A stretch of DNA of 24,824 nt. Origin: JBCCEV01 sp039030125. GTDB lineage: Bacteria; Pseudomonadota; Gammaproteobacteria; Ga0077536. Where the stretch lies: contig JBCCEV010000050.1 in assembly GCA_039030125.1 (NCBI GenBank), forward strand, positions 1 through 24,824, read 5' to 3'. Each line of letters opens with the position of its first letter. Positions within the stretch are counted from its first letter, which is position 1. Below are positions 15,308-23,851 of the stretch, one piece after another. Position numbers and translations under genes: made by a program. The notes under the pieces were generated by a model, which searched no databases, was not told the origin of the DNA, and was given only the letters and a program-made list of their open reading frames with translations.

Positions 15308-16492
15308 GTGGAACCAACGATATTAGAGGGGATCCGGGTCATCGATTTTTCACGCTATATCGCCGGGCCCTACTGTGCCGCTTTGTTGGGTTATATGGGT
15401 GCCGAGGTCATTCGCGTAGAGAAACCGGGTGGTAGCGAGGATCGTTTTGTGGGCCCCGTATCGCCGAGCGCAAGCGCTACGTTCATGCAGACCGGCTGTA
15501 ATAAGAAGAGTGTCACCGTGAACCTCAAAGACGATACCGGTCAGCAAATTGTCCGCAAGCTCGTGGGAACCGCCGATGTGGTGGTGATCAATCTGCCGCA
15601 CGCGGGTTTGGTGCGACTCGGGCTGGATTACGAGAGTCTCAAAGCGATCAAGGAGGACATTATTCTCACCACGCCAACAGCGTTCGGCCATGAAGGCCCC
15701 TATGCGGCCAGAGGTGGTTTCGACGGGGTCGGACAGCTCATGTCGGGGAATAGCTGGTTCTCTGGCAAAGACGGCGAGCCGGTCAGAAGCGCAGCGCCTT
15801 ACGTGGATTTTCTAACCGCGGCGTTCGGGGCGTTCTCAACCTTAGGCGCGCTCTACCACAAGCGCGACACCGGAGAAGGTCAACACGTCCAAACCTCACT
15901 TTTGGGGAGCGCCCTGGCAGCCTTTAATCCCGTGCTGATCGAGCAGGCGTTGCTGGATATCAATCGCGCGCCGTCAGGGAATCGTTCGCAAACGAGCGCC
16001 CCGGCGGACGTCTTCAAAACAGCCGACGGTTACATGACCATGCATGTCATCGGCAACGGTCTTTTCTATCGGCTGGCCAAGGTGATCGGTGCCGATGAGT
16101 GGATCGACAATCCCGATTTCAATACCGATCCCAAGCGGGGCGAGCGTCGTGACGAGATTTGTGAGCGCGTCGGTGCCTGGCTGGCGGGGCGCCCGACCGA
16201 GGCCGCCGTGACGGAACTCGCGGAAGCCGGCGTGCCGGCTGGGCCCCTGCTCACCGTCCCCCAAGCGCTTGAGCACGAACAGATCCTTGCCATGGGGTAT
16301 TTCAATCAAATTGCCTATCCGGATACCGAGAAGATCGCGCCCACCGTTGGGCTACCAGTCAGCTTTTCCAAATCGGATTGCGGCTTAAAACGCCGCCCGC
16401 CTACGGTCGGCGAGCATACCGAGGAAGTCCTCGCGAGCTTGGGCTTTGAGGCTGACGAAATCGCCGGTTTCCGCGACGGCGGGGCGATTTAG
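15308..16492 (+). CDS. CaiB/BaiF-family (class III) CoA-transferase
   Basis: This 394-residue enzyme moves CoA from a donor acyl-CoA to a carboxylic acid and so could activate the pathway substrate. Its N-terminus, GIRVIDFSRYIAGPYC, followed by GYMGAEVIRVEKPGG, is typical of the class III family. The probable catalytic Asp, which forms the acyl anhydride, is D139 in ARGGFDGVGQLMSG. The C-terminus has PRGERRDEI-like and EHEQILAMGYF segments normal for the family. The GTG start is supported by GGGGAGG seven bases upstream. It is the first gene of a long plus-strand operon and divergent from the E1/E2 operon. Substrate assignment from sequence is not possible in this family. Confidence 0.93.
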   Translation: MEPTILEGIRVIDFSRYIAGPYCAALLGYMGAEVIRVEKPGGSEDRFVGPVSPSASATFMQTGCNKKSVTVNLKDDTGQQIVRKLVGTADVVVINLPHAGLVRLGLDYESLKAIKEDIILTTPTAFGHEGPYAARGGFDGVGQLMSGNSWFSGKDGEPVRSAAPYVDFLTAAFGAFSTLGALYHKRDTGEGQHVQTSLLGSALAAFNPVLIEQALLDINRAPSGNRSQTSAPADVFKTADGYMTMHVIGNGLFYRLAKVIGADEWIDNPDFNTDPKRGERRDEICERVGAWLAGRPTEAAVTELAEAGVPAGPLLTVPQALEHEQILAMGYFNQIAYPDTEKIAPTVGLPVSFSKSDCGLKRRPPTVGEHTEEVLASLGFEADEIAGFRDGGAI

Positions 16493-16567
16493 CCGCGCCG
16501 GGCGCGACTTGGTTTCTCCGGGGGGCCCCCTTAAACTGCGCCCCGACGAAAAAAAGCGAAGGTATCA

Positions 16568-18007
16568 ATGGCGTACGGGATCATTTCATTTGGCGGCTAT
16601 GTACCGCCGATCCGACTTGCGCGAAGCGCAATTTTCGAGGCGGTCGGGTGGTGTTCGCCGGGTCTGAAAGGTCTGGCCGCTGGTCACCGCTCGGTCGGCA
16701 ATTGGGACGAAGATTCGCTCACTATGGCCGTCGAGGCGGGGCGTGACTGCCTGGGCGGTCTAGCCACGGATGTTCAACAGGTCGCGCTGGCCTCAACCAC
16801 CTTACCGTTTGCTGATCGCTCCAACAGCGGGGTCGTCGCCGATGCCCTGCAGCTCACCGAATTTGCCGGCACCGAAGATGTTGGCGGCAGCCGTCGCGCG
16901 GCAACGTCCGTTTTGAGCCGCCTCGCCCGGGGCCAGGGGGGCAATACCTTGTTGATCGGCAGCGATTGCCGTGACGCAAAACCCGGTAGCACGCAAGAAA
17001 TGAGCTACGGACATGGGGCCGCAGCGCTGCTGGTCGGGGAGGGTGACCCGTGTGCGGTCTTTCTAGGTGCCGCTAGCGTCCATGATGACTTGGTCGATCA
17101 GTATCGCTCGGCCGATGATGATTTTGACTACGCGCTGGAGGAACGCTGGGCGCGCGATGAGGGCTATTCGAAAATCGTGCCGCGCGCGGTCGCGGCCGCG
17201 CTGGAGCGCGCCAACCTTGCCGCATCGGATATTGATCATATTGTCTTGCACGGTTCCACCGGTGCGGCTCGGGCGGTCGCTAAAGCCACCGGGCTCGACG
17301 CCAAAAAATTTGCCGATTCCTTGGCGGGCTCGGTCGGCGATTGCGGGGTCGCTCAGGCCATGATGATGCTGACCAACGTGCTGGCAAGTGCGGGCGTCGG
17401 CGAGAAAATCCTGGTCATTGGTTTTGGTCAGGGCGCCGACGCCGTGATCATCGAGACGCAAGGCGCTATCAGCCAGGTTCAGAAAGGCCGGGGCTTGGCC
17501 AAGTATTTGGAACAAACCCGCGAAACGGACAAATACACGTTTTTCCTGTCTATTCGCCAGCAAATCGAGATGGATTACGGCATTCGCGGCGAGCGCGACA
17601 ACCGCACGGCGCTGTCAACGGCATTTCGCAAACGGTATGACATTACGGCGATGATGGGTGGACGCTGTACCAAGTGCAACACGCTGCAATTCCCCCGCAG
17701 CATTTTGTGCGTGAACTGTGGGGCGAAAAACACCCAGGAGCCTGAAAGCCTTTCCGCTGAAATCGGACGGGTTAAATCATTTACCGAGGATTGGTTGGCC
17801 TTTGCGCCCTGTCCGCCCTACATTTACGGCAACGTAGAATTCAAGGATGGCGCGAATATCATGCTCGAATTCACCGATTTCGACGCTGGACAGGTTCAGG
17901 TTGGCGACGAAATTCGATTGGTTTTTCGTGTCAAAGACTACGACAATCGTCGTAATTATCGCCGCTACTTCTGGAAACCCGCGCCGCTGTTGGGCGACGC
18001 CGCTTAA
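16568..18007 (+). CDS. HMG-CoA-synthase-like / DUF35 OB-fold fusion protein
   Basis: This 479-residue protein fuses two parts. Residues 1 to about 345 form a thiolase-fold domain like 3-hydroxy-3-methylglutaryl-CoA synthase. About 350-479 form a DUF35 domain with a rubredoxin-like zinc ribbon (C367, C370, C381, C384) and an OB-fold. In archaea a separate DUF35 protein bridges acetoacetyl-CoA thiolase and HMG-CoA synthase into a channelling complex. Here the thiolase is the next gene, 11 bp downstream, so a similar complex is plausible. By eye alignment, the position of the catalytic Cys (normally ACxAGT) reads GGSRRAATS around 106-114 and the catalytic Glu (GSESHP) reads ASTTLP near 77. Both residues seem missing, while a His survives (H228, VLHGS). 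Normal HMG-CoA synthesis is therefore doubtful; a scaffold role or another reaction is possible. Confidence 0.85.
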   Translation: MAYGIISFGGYVPPIRLARSAIFEAVGWCSPGLKGLAAGHRSVGNWDEDSLTMAVEAGRDCLGGLATDVQQVALASTTLPFADRSNSGVVADALQLTEFAGTEDVGGSRRAATSVLSRLARGQGGNTLLIGSDCRDAKPGSTQEMSYGHGAAALLVGEGDPCAVFLGAASVHDDLVDQYRSADDDFDYALEERWARDEGYSKIVPRAVAAALERANLAASDIDHIVLHGSTGAARAVAKATGLDAKKFADSLAGSVGDCGVAQAMMMLTNVLASAGVGEKILVIGFGQGADAVIIETQGAISQVQKGRGLAKYLEQTRETDKYTFFLSIRQQIEMDYGIRGERDNRTALSTAFRKRYDITAMMGGRCTKCNTLQFPRSILCVNCGAKNTQEPESLSAEIGRVKSFTEDWLAFAPCPPYIYGNVEFKDGANIMLEFTDFDAGQVQVGDEIRLVFRVKDYDNRRNYRRYFWKPAPLLGDAA

Positions 18008-18018
18008 GGAGACACCTT

Positions 18019-19221
18019 ATGGCTAAAGGTATCAAAGACAAAGTTGCCATCATTGGTATGGGCTGCACCCGTTTCGGTGAGCGTTGGGATTGTGGGCCAG
18101 AAGAGTTAATGAACGAGTCCTTTGCCGAAGCCATCGCCGATGCTGGGATCGAGAAAGAAGACATCGAAATGGCTTGGCTTGGGCTCTATTCGCAAGAGCA
18201 CAGCGCCGGCAAGTCGGGCCTGCCCTTAAGTGTCGGGCTGCGGTTGCCCAATATTCCCGTGACCCGTGTCGAGAATATGTGCGCCACGGGCACCGAGGCA
18301 TTACGTGGGGCGGCCTATGCGGTCGCCGCTGGTGCCTGCGACATGGCGATGGCGCTCGGTGTCGAAAAACTCAAAGACACCGGCTATGGGGGTCTGCCTG
18401 AGCGGAGCAAGGGCACCTTCGATGATCTCTGGCTCCCAAATCAGAGCGCCCCTGGGTCGTTCGCGCAACTCGCGAGTGCCTATATCAATAAGCACAAGAA
18501 AGACCTTAGCGAGCTTAAGCGCGCCATGGCCCATGTCTCGGTCAAAAGCCACGCCAACGGCGCGTTGAACGAGAAAGCGCACTTGCGCCGCGAGATCACT
18601 GAAGACCAAGCGTTAAACGCGCCGATGATCGCCAACCCGCTAGGGCTTTATGATTGCTGTGGCGTTAGTGATGGTTCCGCTTGCGCGATTGTCACCAGCG
18701 TTGAGAAAGCCAAGGAGATGGGCTTCAAAGATTTCGTCACCATCAAAGCAATGCAACTCGCGCCAAGCAATGGGTTCGAGTTGCAGAACACCGGCTGGGA
18801 CGGCAGCTATCTACATACCACCCGGGTCGCTTCCGAGCGGGCTTACAAAGAGGCCGGCATCACTAAACCTCGTGAAGAGGTGAACATGATGGAAGTGCAT
18901 GACTGCTTCTCGGTCACTGAGCTGGTGGTGATGGAAGATCTTCACATCGCCGAGGAAGGCAACGCGATCAATGACATTCTTGACGGCACCTTCGATCGTG
19001 ACGGCAAAGTGCCTTGCCAGGTTGATGGCGGTTTGAAGTGTTTCGGGCACCCGATTGGTGCCAGTGGATTGCGCATGGCCTATGAGATGTATTCGCAATT
19101 GCTAGGACGCTCGGGTGAGCGCCAAATTGAGAATCCTAAAATTGGACTCACCCATAACCTGGGTGGCCAGCCGAACCGAAATGTTGCCAGCGTTTCGATA
19201 TTTGGATTGAACGGCGCTTAA
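18019..19221 (+). CDS. SCP2-type thiolase (acetyl-CoA acetyltransferase family)
   Basis: This 400-residue thiolase-family protein either joins two acyl-CoAs or cleaves a 3-oxoacyl-CoA. The nucleophile is C88 in ENMCATGTEA. Other conserved elements are VHDCFSVTEL (H294, C296) and GHPIGASGLRMAYE (H344), with NLGGQPN near the end. This pattern belongs to the SCP2-type or archaeal acetoacetyl-CoA thiolase branch, which normally pairs with DUF35 proteins. The upstream gene is a DUF35 fusion 11 bp away, which agrees. AAGGAG precedes the ATG by seven bases. With its active site intact, it is probably the catalytic half of the pair. The Ltp2-type aldolases of sterol degradation share the fold and partner domain and remain an alternative. 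Confidence 0.92.
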   Translation: MAKGIKDKVAIIGMGCTRFGERWDCGPEELMNESFAEAIADAGIEKEDIEMAWLGLYSQEHSAGKSGLPLSVGLRLPNIPVTRVENMCATGTEALRGAAYAVAAGACDMAMALGVEKLKDTGYGGLPERSKGTFDDLWLPNQSAPGSFAQLASAYINKHKKDLSELKRAMAHVSVKSHANGALNEKAHLRREITEDQALNAPMIANPLGLYDCCGVSDGSACAIVTSVEKAKEMGFKDFVTIKAMQLAPSNGFELQNTGWDGSYLHTTRVASERAYKEAGITKPREEVNMMEVHDCFSVTELVVMEDLHIAEEGNAINDILDGTFDRDGKVPCQVDGGLKCFGHPIGASGLRMAYEMYSQLLGRSGERQIENPKIGLTHNLGGQPNRNVASVSIFGLNGA

Positions 19222-19254
19222 GGCGCCTCTCGTAAAGAACACTAAGAGACGACT

Positions 19255-20400
19255 ATGAATCCCTATCACTCGCCGTGGGTTACCGAAGACCACCATATAT
19301 TCCGCGACAGCGTTCGTAAGTTCATCGAAACGGAATTCGTCCCCAATCGCGATCAATGGCACGCCGATGGCCGCATGGATCCAAGCTATTGGCGCAAAGC
19401 GGGCGACGTTGGGATGTTGTGCCCTGACGTGCCGGATGAATACGGCGGTGGCGGCGCCGACTTTGGTTTCGATGCGATCACGTACGAAGAACTGGGTCGC
19501 GCCGGGGTTTCGAGTTTTGGCAACGGCATTCAATCGATCGTTGCCCACTACATGGTGAAATACGCGACCGAAGAGCAAAAACAGCGCTGGCTGCCGGGCA
19601 TGGCGAGCGGCGAAACCATCACCGCGATCGCAATGACTGAGCCCGGTACGGGTTCGGATTTGCAGGCGGTGAAAACGCGCGCCGTCCAAGATGGTGACGA
19701 TTTATTGCTCAGCGGCTCGAAGATTTTTATCACCAACGGTTACAACGCCAATTTGATCTGCGTGGTTTGCAAGACCGATCCGGACGAGCGTGCCAAAGGG
19801 ATTTCCTTGCTCATGGTCGAACCCGAAGGCCTCGAAGGATTCAGCAAGAACGAGCCGCTTAAGAAGATCGGCATGAAGGGGCAGGACACCTGCGAGCTGT
19901 TCTTCGACGAATGCCGAGTGCCGGCTGAAAACATCCTTGGTGGTGCGCCAGGGCAAGGCTTTTATCAACTCATGGCCCAACTGCCGCGCGAACGGCTCAT
20001 TGTCGCGGTGATGGCGATCGCCTCGCTCGAAGCGTCCTTGGATAAGACGATTGAGTATGTGAAGGGCCGCGAAGCGTTCGGCAAAACCATCGCCGACTTT
20101 CAGAACACCAAGTTCAAGATCGCGGAGATGATGACCGAGGCCAAAATGGGCCGCGTGTTCGTTGATCATTGCATTGAAATGCTCAACAACGATCAGCTCG
20201 ATACCGAAACGGCGTCGATGGCGAAATGGTGGTTGTCGGAAAAACAATTCGAGACCGCCAATCAATGCCTGCAACTGCATGGTGGCTACGGCTATATGAT
20301 GGAATACGATATTGCGCATTACTTTGCCGACTCGCGGGTGCAGATGATCTACGCGGGCTCGAACGAGATCATGAAGGAGCTGATCTCGCGCGCAATGTGA
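19255..20400 (+). CDS. Acyl-CoA dehydrogenase (long-chain-type)
   Basis: This 381-residue FAD-dependent acyl-CoA dehydrogenase carries IAMTEPGTGSD at about 125-135, SGSKIFITNGYNA at about 153-165, and GREAFGKTIADFQN. The C-terminal YAGSNEIMKELISR matches the long-chain (LCAD) pattern YGGTNEIMKELI, with Ala/Gly where medium-chain enzymes have the catalytic Glu. The base is then expected in helix G, and E246 in LPRERLIV is the candidate. Both features point to the LCAD/isovaleryl-like subgroup, but chain length cannot be read from sequence. It is the second acyl-CoA dehydrogenase in the window and is clearly different from the one at the end of the minus operon. It is 33 bp after the thiolase gene in the same operon. 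Confidence 0.93.
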   Translation: MNPYHSPWVTEDHHIFRDSVRKFIETEFVPNRDQWHADGRMDPSYWRKAGDVGMLCPDVPDEYGGGGADFGFDAITYEELGRAGVSSFGNGIQSIVAHYMVKYATEEQKQRWLPGMASGETITAIAMTEPGTGSDLQAVKTRAVQDGDDLLLSGSKIFITNGYNANLICVVCKTDPDERAKGISLLMVEPEGLEGFSKNEPLKKIGMKGQDTCELFFDECRVPAENILGGAPGQGFYQLMAQLPRERLIVAVMAIASLEASLDKTIEYVKGREAFGKTIADFQNTKFKIAEMMTEAKMGRVFVDHCIEMLNNDQLDTETASMAKWWLSEKQFETANQCLQLHGGYGYMMEYDIAHYFADSRVQMIYAGSNEIMKELISRAM

Positions 20401-20435
20401 TCACGCCGTAAATTCCGATCACTGAGCCGTCGGGT

Positions 20436-21944
20436 ATGGCCGCCAACGCCAACCTTGTTGCCGCACTTGAGGGTGCGAGCTCTCCTGAGCGACCATTTAT
20501 TGAATCTTCGGGCGTTGCGGCAACGTATGGCGACGCCTTTGCACACGTGCGGAAAATCGCCGGTGGGCTCAAAGCGCTGGGATTGGAGCCTGGCGATCGG
20601 GTAACCGCGATCGGACACAAATCAGTCGAACAATTTCTCCTTTATTTGGGTTGTCTCGCCGGCGGTTATGTCTATCACCCGATCAATCCTGCGTATACGA
20701 CGGCCGAATTTGCTTATTTTTTTGAAAATGCCGAGCCATCGTTAATCGTCGCCGATCCGGCACTCAGCGATAGTGTTGGCGAGGCGCTCGATGGGCGCGC
20801 CGTCGAGGTGCTCAGCTTAGATGCTAACGGGCGCGGATCAGCGACTGAACGTTGGTCGAGTACCGCGGAGTCAGCGTACGCAGAAGTCGGTCCAGCCGAC
20901 TTTGGGGCCTTACTCTATTCGTCGGGGACAACTGGGAAACCTAAAGGGATCCCGATCTCCCATGGCGCGCTGTTGGCTAACGCCAAAGCACTGGTATCGA
21001 GCTGGGGATTGCAGGCGGCGGATGTCCTCGTCCATGCACTCCCCATCTATCACGTGCACGGCTTATTCATTTCGATGAACAGTTGCATGCTCGCCAATAC
21101 CCAGGTTCGTTTCCTGCCGAAGTTCGATGTCGAGCTGGTCTTGGACGCATTGGCCGGCGCCACGGTGATGATGGGTGTGCCCACCTATTACTCGCGTCTG
21201 TTGAATGCCCCACGCCTGTCTCGGGAAGCCCCAGGCATGCGGTTGTTTGTCTCCGGTTCGGCGCCGTTAACCACCCCTGTGTTTGAGGCGTTCGAGCGGC
21301 TGACCGGGCACGCGATCCTTGAGCGCTACGGTATGACCGAAACCGGCATCATCACTTCCAACCCCCTTAACGGCGAGCGCAAAGCCGGCACGGTTGGCCA
21401 GCCCTTGGCAGGGGTTGAGGTCCGCGTTACGAACGCGAGCGTTGAAGAGGGCGGAACGCAACCGGTTGGTGACATCGAAGTGAGGGGGGCCAGTGTCTTC
21501 GGGGCCTACTGGCGATTAGAGGATCCCACCCGTGACGATTTCGACGATGAACGGTGGTTTAAGACCGGGGACCAAGGCTATTTTGACGCCGATAATTACC
21601 TGCACATTGTGGGGCGCGCCAAGGACATGGTGATCACGGGTGGCTTAAACGTTTATCCAAAAGAGGTGGAAGTGGTTTTGGATGCGCTCCCCGCAGTTAG
21701 CGAGTCGGCGGTGTTCGGCGTGCCCCATGCCGATTTTGGTGAAGCAGTGGTTGGCGTGGTTGTTGCTGGTGCTGGTGAGCACTTCGAAGAAGCAGCGGCA
21801 ATCAAAACATTAAAATCATCGTTGGCTAACTACAAAATTCCAAAGCGATTACTCGTGGTTGACGAACTTCCACGTAACGCCATGGGTAAGGTTGAAAAGG
21901 CCAAACTTCGCGGCCTTCACCAAGGGCTATTCGCGGCCGGCTGA
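20436..21944 (+). CDS. matB: MatB-like malonyl-CoA (methylmalonyl-CoA) synthetase
   Basis: This 502-residue adenylate-forming enzyme probably makes malonyl-CoA or a substituted malonyl-CoA from the free diacid, ATP and CoA. The P-loop YSSGTTGKPKG is at 161-171. MatB-type markers follow: HALPIYHVHGLF (200-211), FVSGSAPL, and ERYGMTETG with SNPLNGERKAGTVG. The last group is characteristic of malonyl-CoA synthetases, where an Arg near YGMTE (R297 here) contacts the second carboxylate. The adenylation lysine is K485 in RNAMGKVEK. The start is an ATG with only a weak ribosome-binding site. It lies between the acyl-CoA dehydrogenase and the CitE-like lyase genes. Other acyl-CoA synthetase specificities cannot be wholly excluded. 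Confidence 0.85.
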   Translation: MAANANLVAALEGASSPERPFIESSGVAATYGDAFAHVRKIAGGLKALGLEPGDRVTAIGHKSVEQFLLYLGCLAGGYVYHPINPAYTTAEFAYFFENAEPSLIVADPALSDSVGEALDGRAVEVLSLDANGRGSATERWSSTAESAYAEVGPADFGALLYSSGTTGKPKGIPISHGALLANAKALVSSWGLQAADVLVHALPIYHVHGLFISMNSCMLANTQVRFLPKFDVELVLDALAGATVMMGVPTYYSRLLNAPRLSREAPGMRLFVSGSAPLTTPVFEAFERLTGHAILERYGMTETGIITSNPLNGERKAGTVGQPLAGVEVRVTNASVEEGGTQPVGDIEVRGASVFGAYWRLEDPTRDDFDDERWFKTGDQGYFDADNYLHIVGRAKDMVITGGLNVYPKEVEVVLDALPAVSESAVFGVPHADFGEAVVGVVVAGAGEHFEEAAAIKTLKSSLANYKIPKRLLVVDELPRNAMGKVEKAKLRGLHQGLFAAG

Positions 21945-22040
21945 TCGGGTTTTTTGCCAGTCCCGCTTTCCAGGGGCGGTGATACAATTCGCGGCCCTTT
22001 CATATTCACGAATAAACACTGCGGATGCGAGGTTTGTTGG

Positions 22041-22925
22041 ATGTTGCGCTCAACCTTATTTATTCCTGGCGATAGCGAAAAGAAATTATCGAAGGCCGGT
22101 ACCGTCGGCGCCGATGGGATCATTATCGATCTCGAAGACTCCATCGCCGAAAACCGTAAACCCCTAGCGCGGGAGATGGTTCGCGAGTATTTAACCAACA
22201 CAGATGTCACCAACACGGAGTTTTGGATCCGGTGTAACCCCATCGATGATCCGCAAACGATGCTCGACTTGGCAGCCGTGGTGCCCGCGGCCCCAGCAGG
22301 TATTGTGTTACCGAAAGCCGAAGGCCCTGAGGATGTGATCCGCTGTTCTCATTGTCTGGATGTATTGGAAGCCGAACACGGCGTTGAAGCGGGCTCGGTG
22401 GGGATCCTGTCAGTGGCCACGGAAACGGCCAAAGCGGTATTTGGTTTGAATGCCTATCAAAACGTGCGGCCGGAACGCTTGCGGGGTTTGACCTGGGGTG
22501 CTGAAGATCTGGGTTCGGCGGTGGGCGCTTCATCCAATATGACCGACGGCGGCGAATGGACCGATCCCTACCGCATGGTTCGCTCGCTGTGCTTGTTTGC
22601 CGCTTATGCCGCCGACACGCAAGCGGTGGACACGGTTTATGTGAATTTCAAAGATGATGACGGCTTGCGCCGCGTGTGCAATGAAGCGCGGCGCGATGGC
22701 TTTACGGGCAAGATGGCTATCCATCCGGCCCAGGTTGCCATCATCAACGAAGCCTTCACGCCAAGCGCGGCAGAGGTCGAGCACGCCGAGACCGTCGTGC
22801 GCTTGTTCGCCGAAAACCCCGAGGCGGGCACCATTGGCCACGAAGGTCAAATGCTCGACAAGCCTCATCTCACGCAAGCTGAACGTATTTTGAATCTGGC
22901 CGCTCGCGTTAAAGCGATGGCCTAA
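22041..22925 (+). CDS. HpcH/HpaI-family CoA-ester lyase (CitE/malyl- or citramalyl-CoA lyase-like)
   Basis: This 294-residue TIM-barrel enzyme should cleave or form a 3-hydroxy-acid CoA ester by an aldol mechanism with Mg2+. Motifs are IIIDLEDSIAENRKPLARE at about 27-45, the substrate-binding Arg in FWIRCNP (R64), LPKAEGPED at 90-98, the metal-binding Glu in SVATETA (E128), and TWGAEDLGSAVGAS (D156) at 151-164. KMAIHPAQV closes the barrel. The ATG at 22041 starts MLRSTLFIPGD, the normal family start. An earlier in-frame TTG at 21954 only adds unrelated residues. Substrates could be malyl-CoA, citramalyl-CoA or similar. Its association with thiolase and MatB-like genes fits a dicarboxylic or branched acyl-CoA route. 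Confidence 0.9.
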   Translation: MLRSTLFIPGDSEKKLSKAGTVGADGIIIDLEDSIAENRKPLAREMVREYLTNTDVTNTEFWIRCNPIDDPQTMLDLAAVVPAAPAGIVLPKAEGPEDVIRCSHCLDVLEAEHGVEAGSVGILSVATETAKAVFGLNAYQNVRPERLRGLTWGAEDLGSAVGASSNMTDGGEWTDPYRMVRSLCLFAAYAADTQAVDTVYVNFKDDDGLRRVCNEARRDGFTGKMAIHPAQVAIINEAFTPSAAEVEHAETVVRLFAENPEAGTIGHEGQMLDKPHLTQAERILNLAARVKAMA

Positions 22926-22958
22926 ATTAATTTTTGAATCGTTATTCCGGAGGTCACC

Positions 22959-23831
22959 ATGTCGGATTGGTCAAGCAAGAAAAAGCGAGTCGAGGTCAAT
23001 GGCCATCAGATGGCCTATGTTGAAATGGGCGAGGGGAGACCGATCGTTTTCCAGCATGGTAATCCAACCTCTTCATACCTCTGGCGCAACATCATGTCGC
23101 AGCTCACCGATCACGGCCGCTGCATCGCTATCGATCTTATCGGCATGGGCGATTCGGATAAGTTACCGAACTCAGGCCCTGATCGTTACACCTTCAAGGA
23201 GCATCAGAGTTTTTTCGCGGGCGCACTGGAAGCGTTGGGCGTGAACAAAGATGTAGTGTTCGTGATCCACGATTGGGGATCGGCCTTGGGGTTTGATTGG
23301 ACAACCTCGAATCCCGGCGCAGTCAGCGGTATTTGCCATATGGAAGGCGTGGTGCAACGGCTCACCTGGGAAGAGTGGCCGGATGCCGCCACAGAAATCT
23401 TCCAAGGCTTACGCTCACCTGCCGGTGAAGACATCGTTTTGAAGAAGAATCTCTTTGTCGAAGGGATCTTGCCGAACTCCATTATTCGCAAACTCACCGA
23501 CGAGGAAATGAATGCCTATCGGGCGCCATTCGTTAACGAAGGTGAAGATCGGCGTCCAACGCTCACCTGGCCACGCCAGATCCCGTTGGCTGACGAACCC
23601 GAGGAGGTCTGCCAAATTGTCGACCGCTACGGTGCGTTCTTAAAAGACAGCGAAATCCCTAAATTATTCATCAGCGCCGATCCGGGCATGATCATGAATG
23701 GCTCGCCGGGTGATTTCGCGCGATCGTGGAAAAACACGACCGAAACGACGGTGAAGGGTCTACACTTTATTCAAGAGGATTCGCCCGATGAGATCGCCGC
23801 CGCGGTGGCTAACTGGATCCCAACGTTATAG
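22959..23831 (+). CDS. Haloalkane dehalogenase (alpha/beta-hydrolase fold)
   Basis: This 290-residue alpha/beta hydrolase carries the complete haloalkane dehalogenase active site of the DhaA/LinB group (HLD-II). The halide-stabilising N35 lies in HGNPTSSYLW. The nucleophile D105 with the second halide-binding W106 is in VIHDWGSALG. E129 lies in CHMEGVV, and the base H269 in GLHFIQEDSPDE. Together with DLIGMGDSDK this argues against a plain esterase, whose nucleophile would be Ser. It should hydrolyse a terminal carbon-halogen bond to an alcohol and halide, without cofactor. There is no signal peptide, so it is cytoplasmic. GGAGG precedes the ATG by five bases. It sits in the CoA operon 33 bp after the lyase gene. 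The natural halogenated substrate is unknown. Confidence 0.92.
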   Translation: MSDWSSKKKRVEVNGHQMAYVEMGEGRPIVFQHGNPTSSYLWRNIMSQLTDHGRCIAIDLIGMGDSDKLPNSGPDRYTFKEHQSFFAGALEALGVNKDVVFVIHDWGSALGFDWTTSNPGAVSGICHMEGVVQRLTWEEWPDAATEIFQGLRSPAGEDIVLKKNLFVEGILPNSIIRKLTDEEMNAYRAPFVNEGEDRRPTLTWPRQIPLADEPEEVCQIVDRYGAFLKDSEIPKLFISADPGMIMNGSPGDFARSWKNTTETTVKGLHFIQEDSPDEIAAAVANWIPTL

Positions 23832-23851
23832 ACGCCAAGAGGGAATCGCCG

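Noticed and set aside
16520..16530. GGGGGGCCCCC between CaiB and the fusion gene as a terminator
   Set aside because: It leaves at most a four-base stem with a minimal loop and no T-run, and the genes on both sides look co-transcribed.
21954..22040. Extended start of the CitE-like lyase at 21954
   Set aside because: The 29 extra residues do not resemble the family, whose proteins start at MLRSTLFIPGD from the ATG at 22041.
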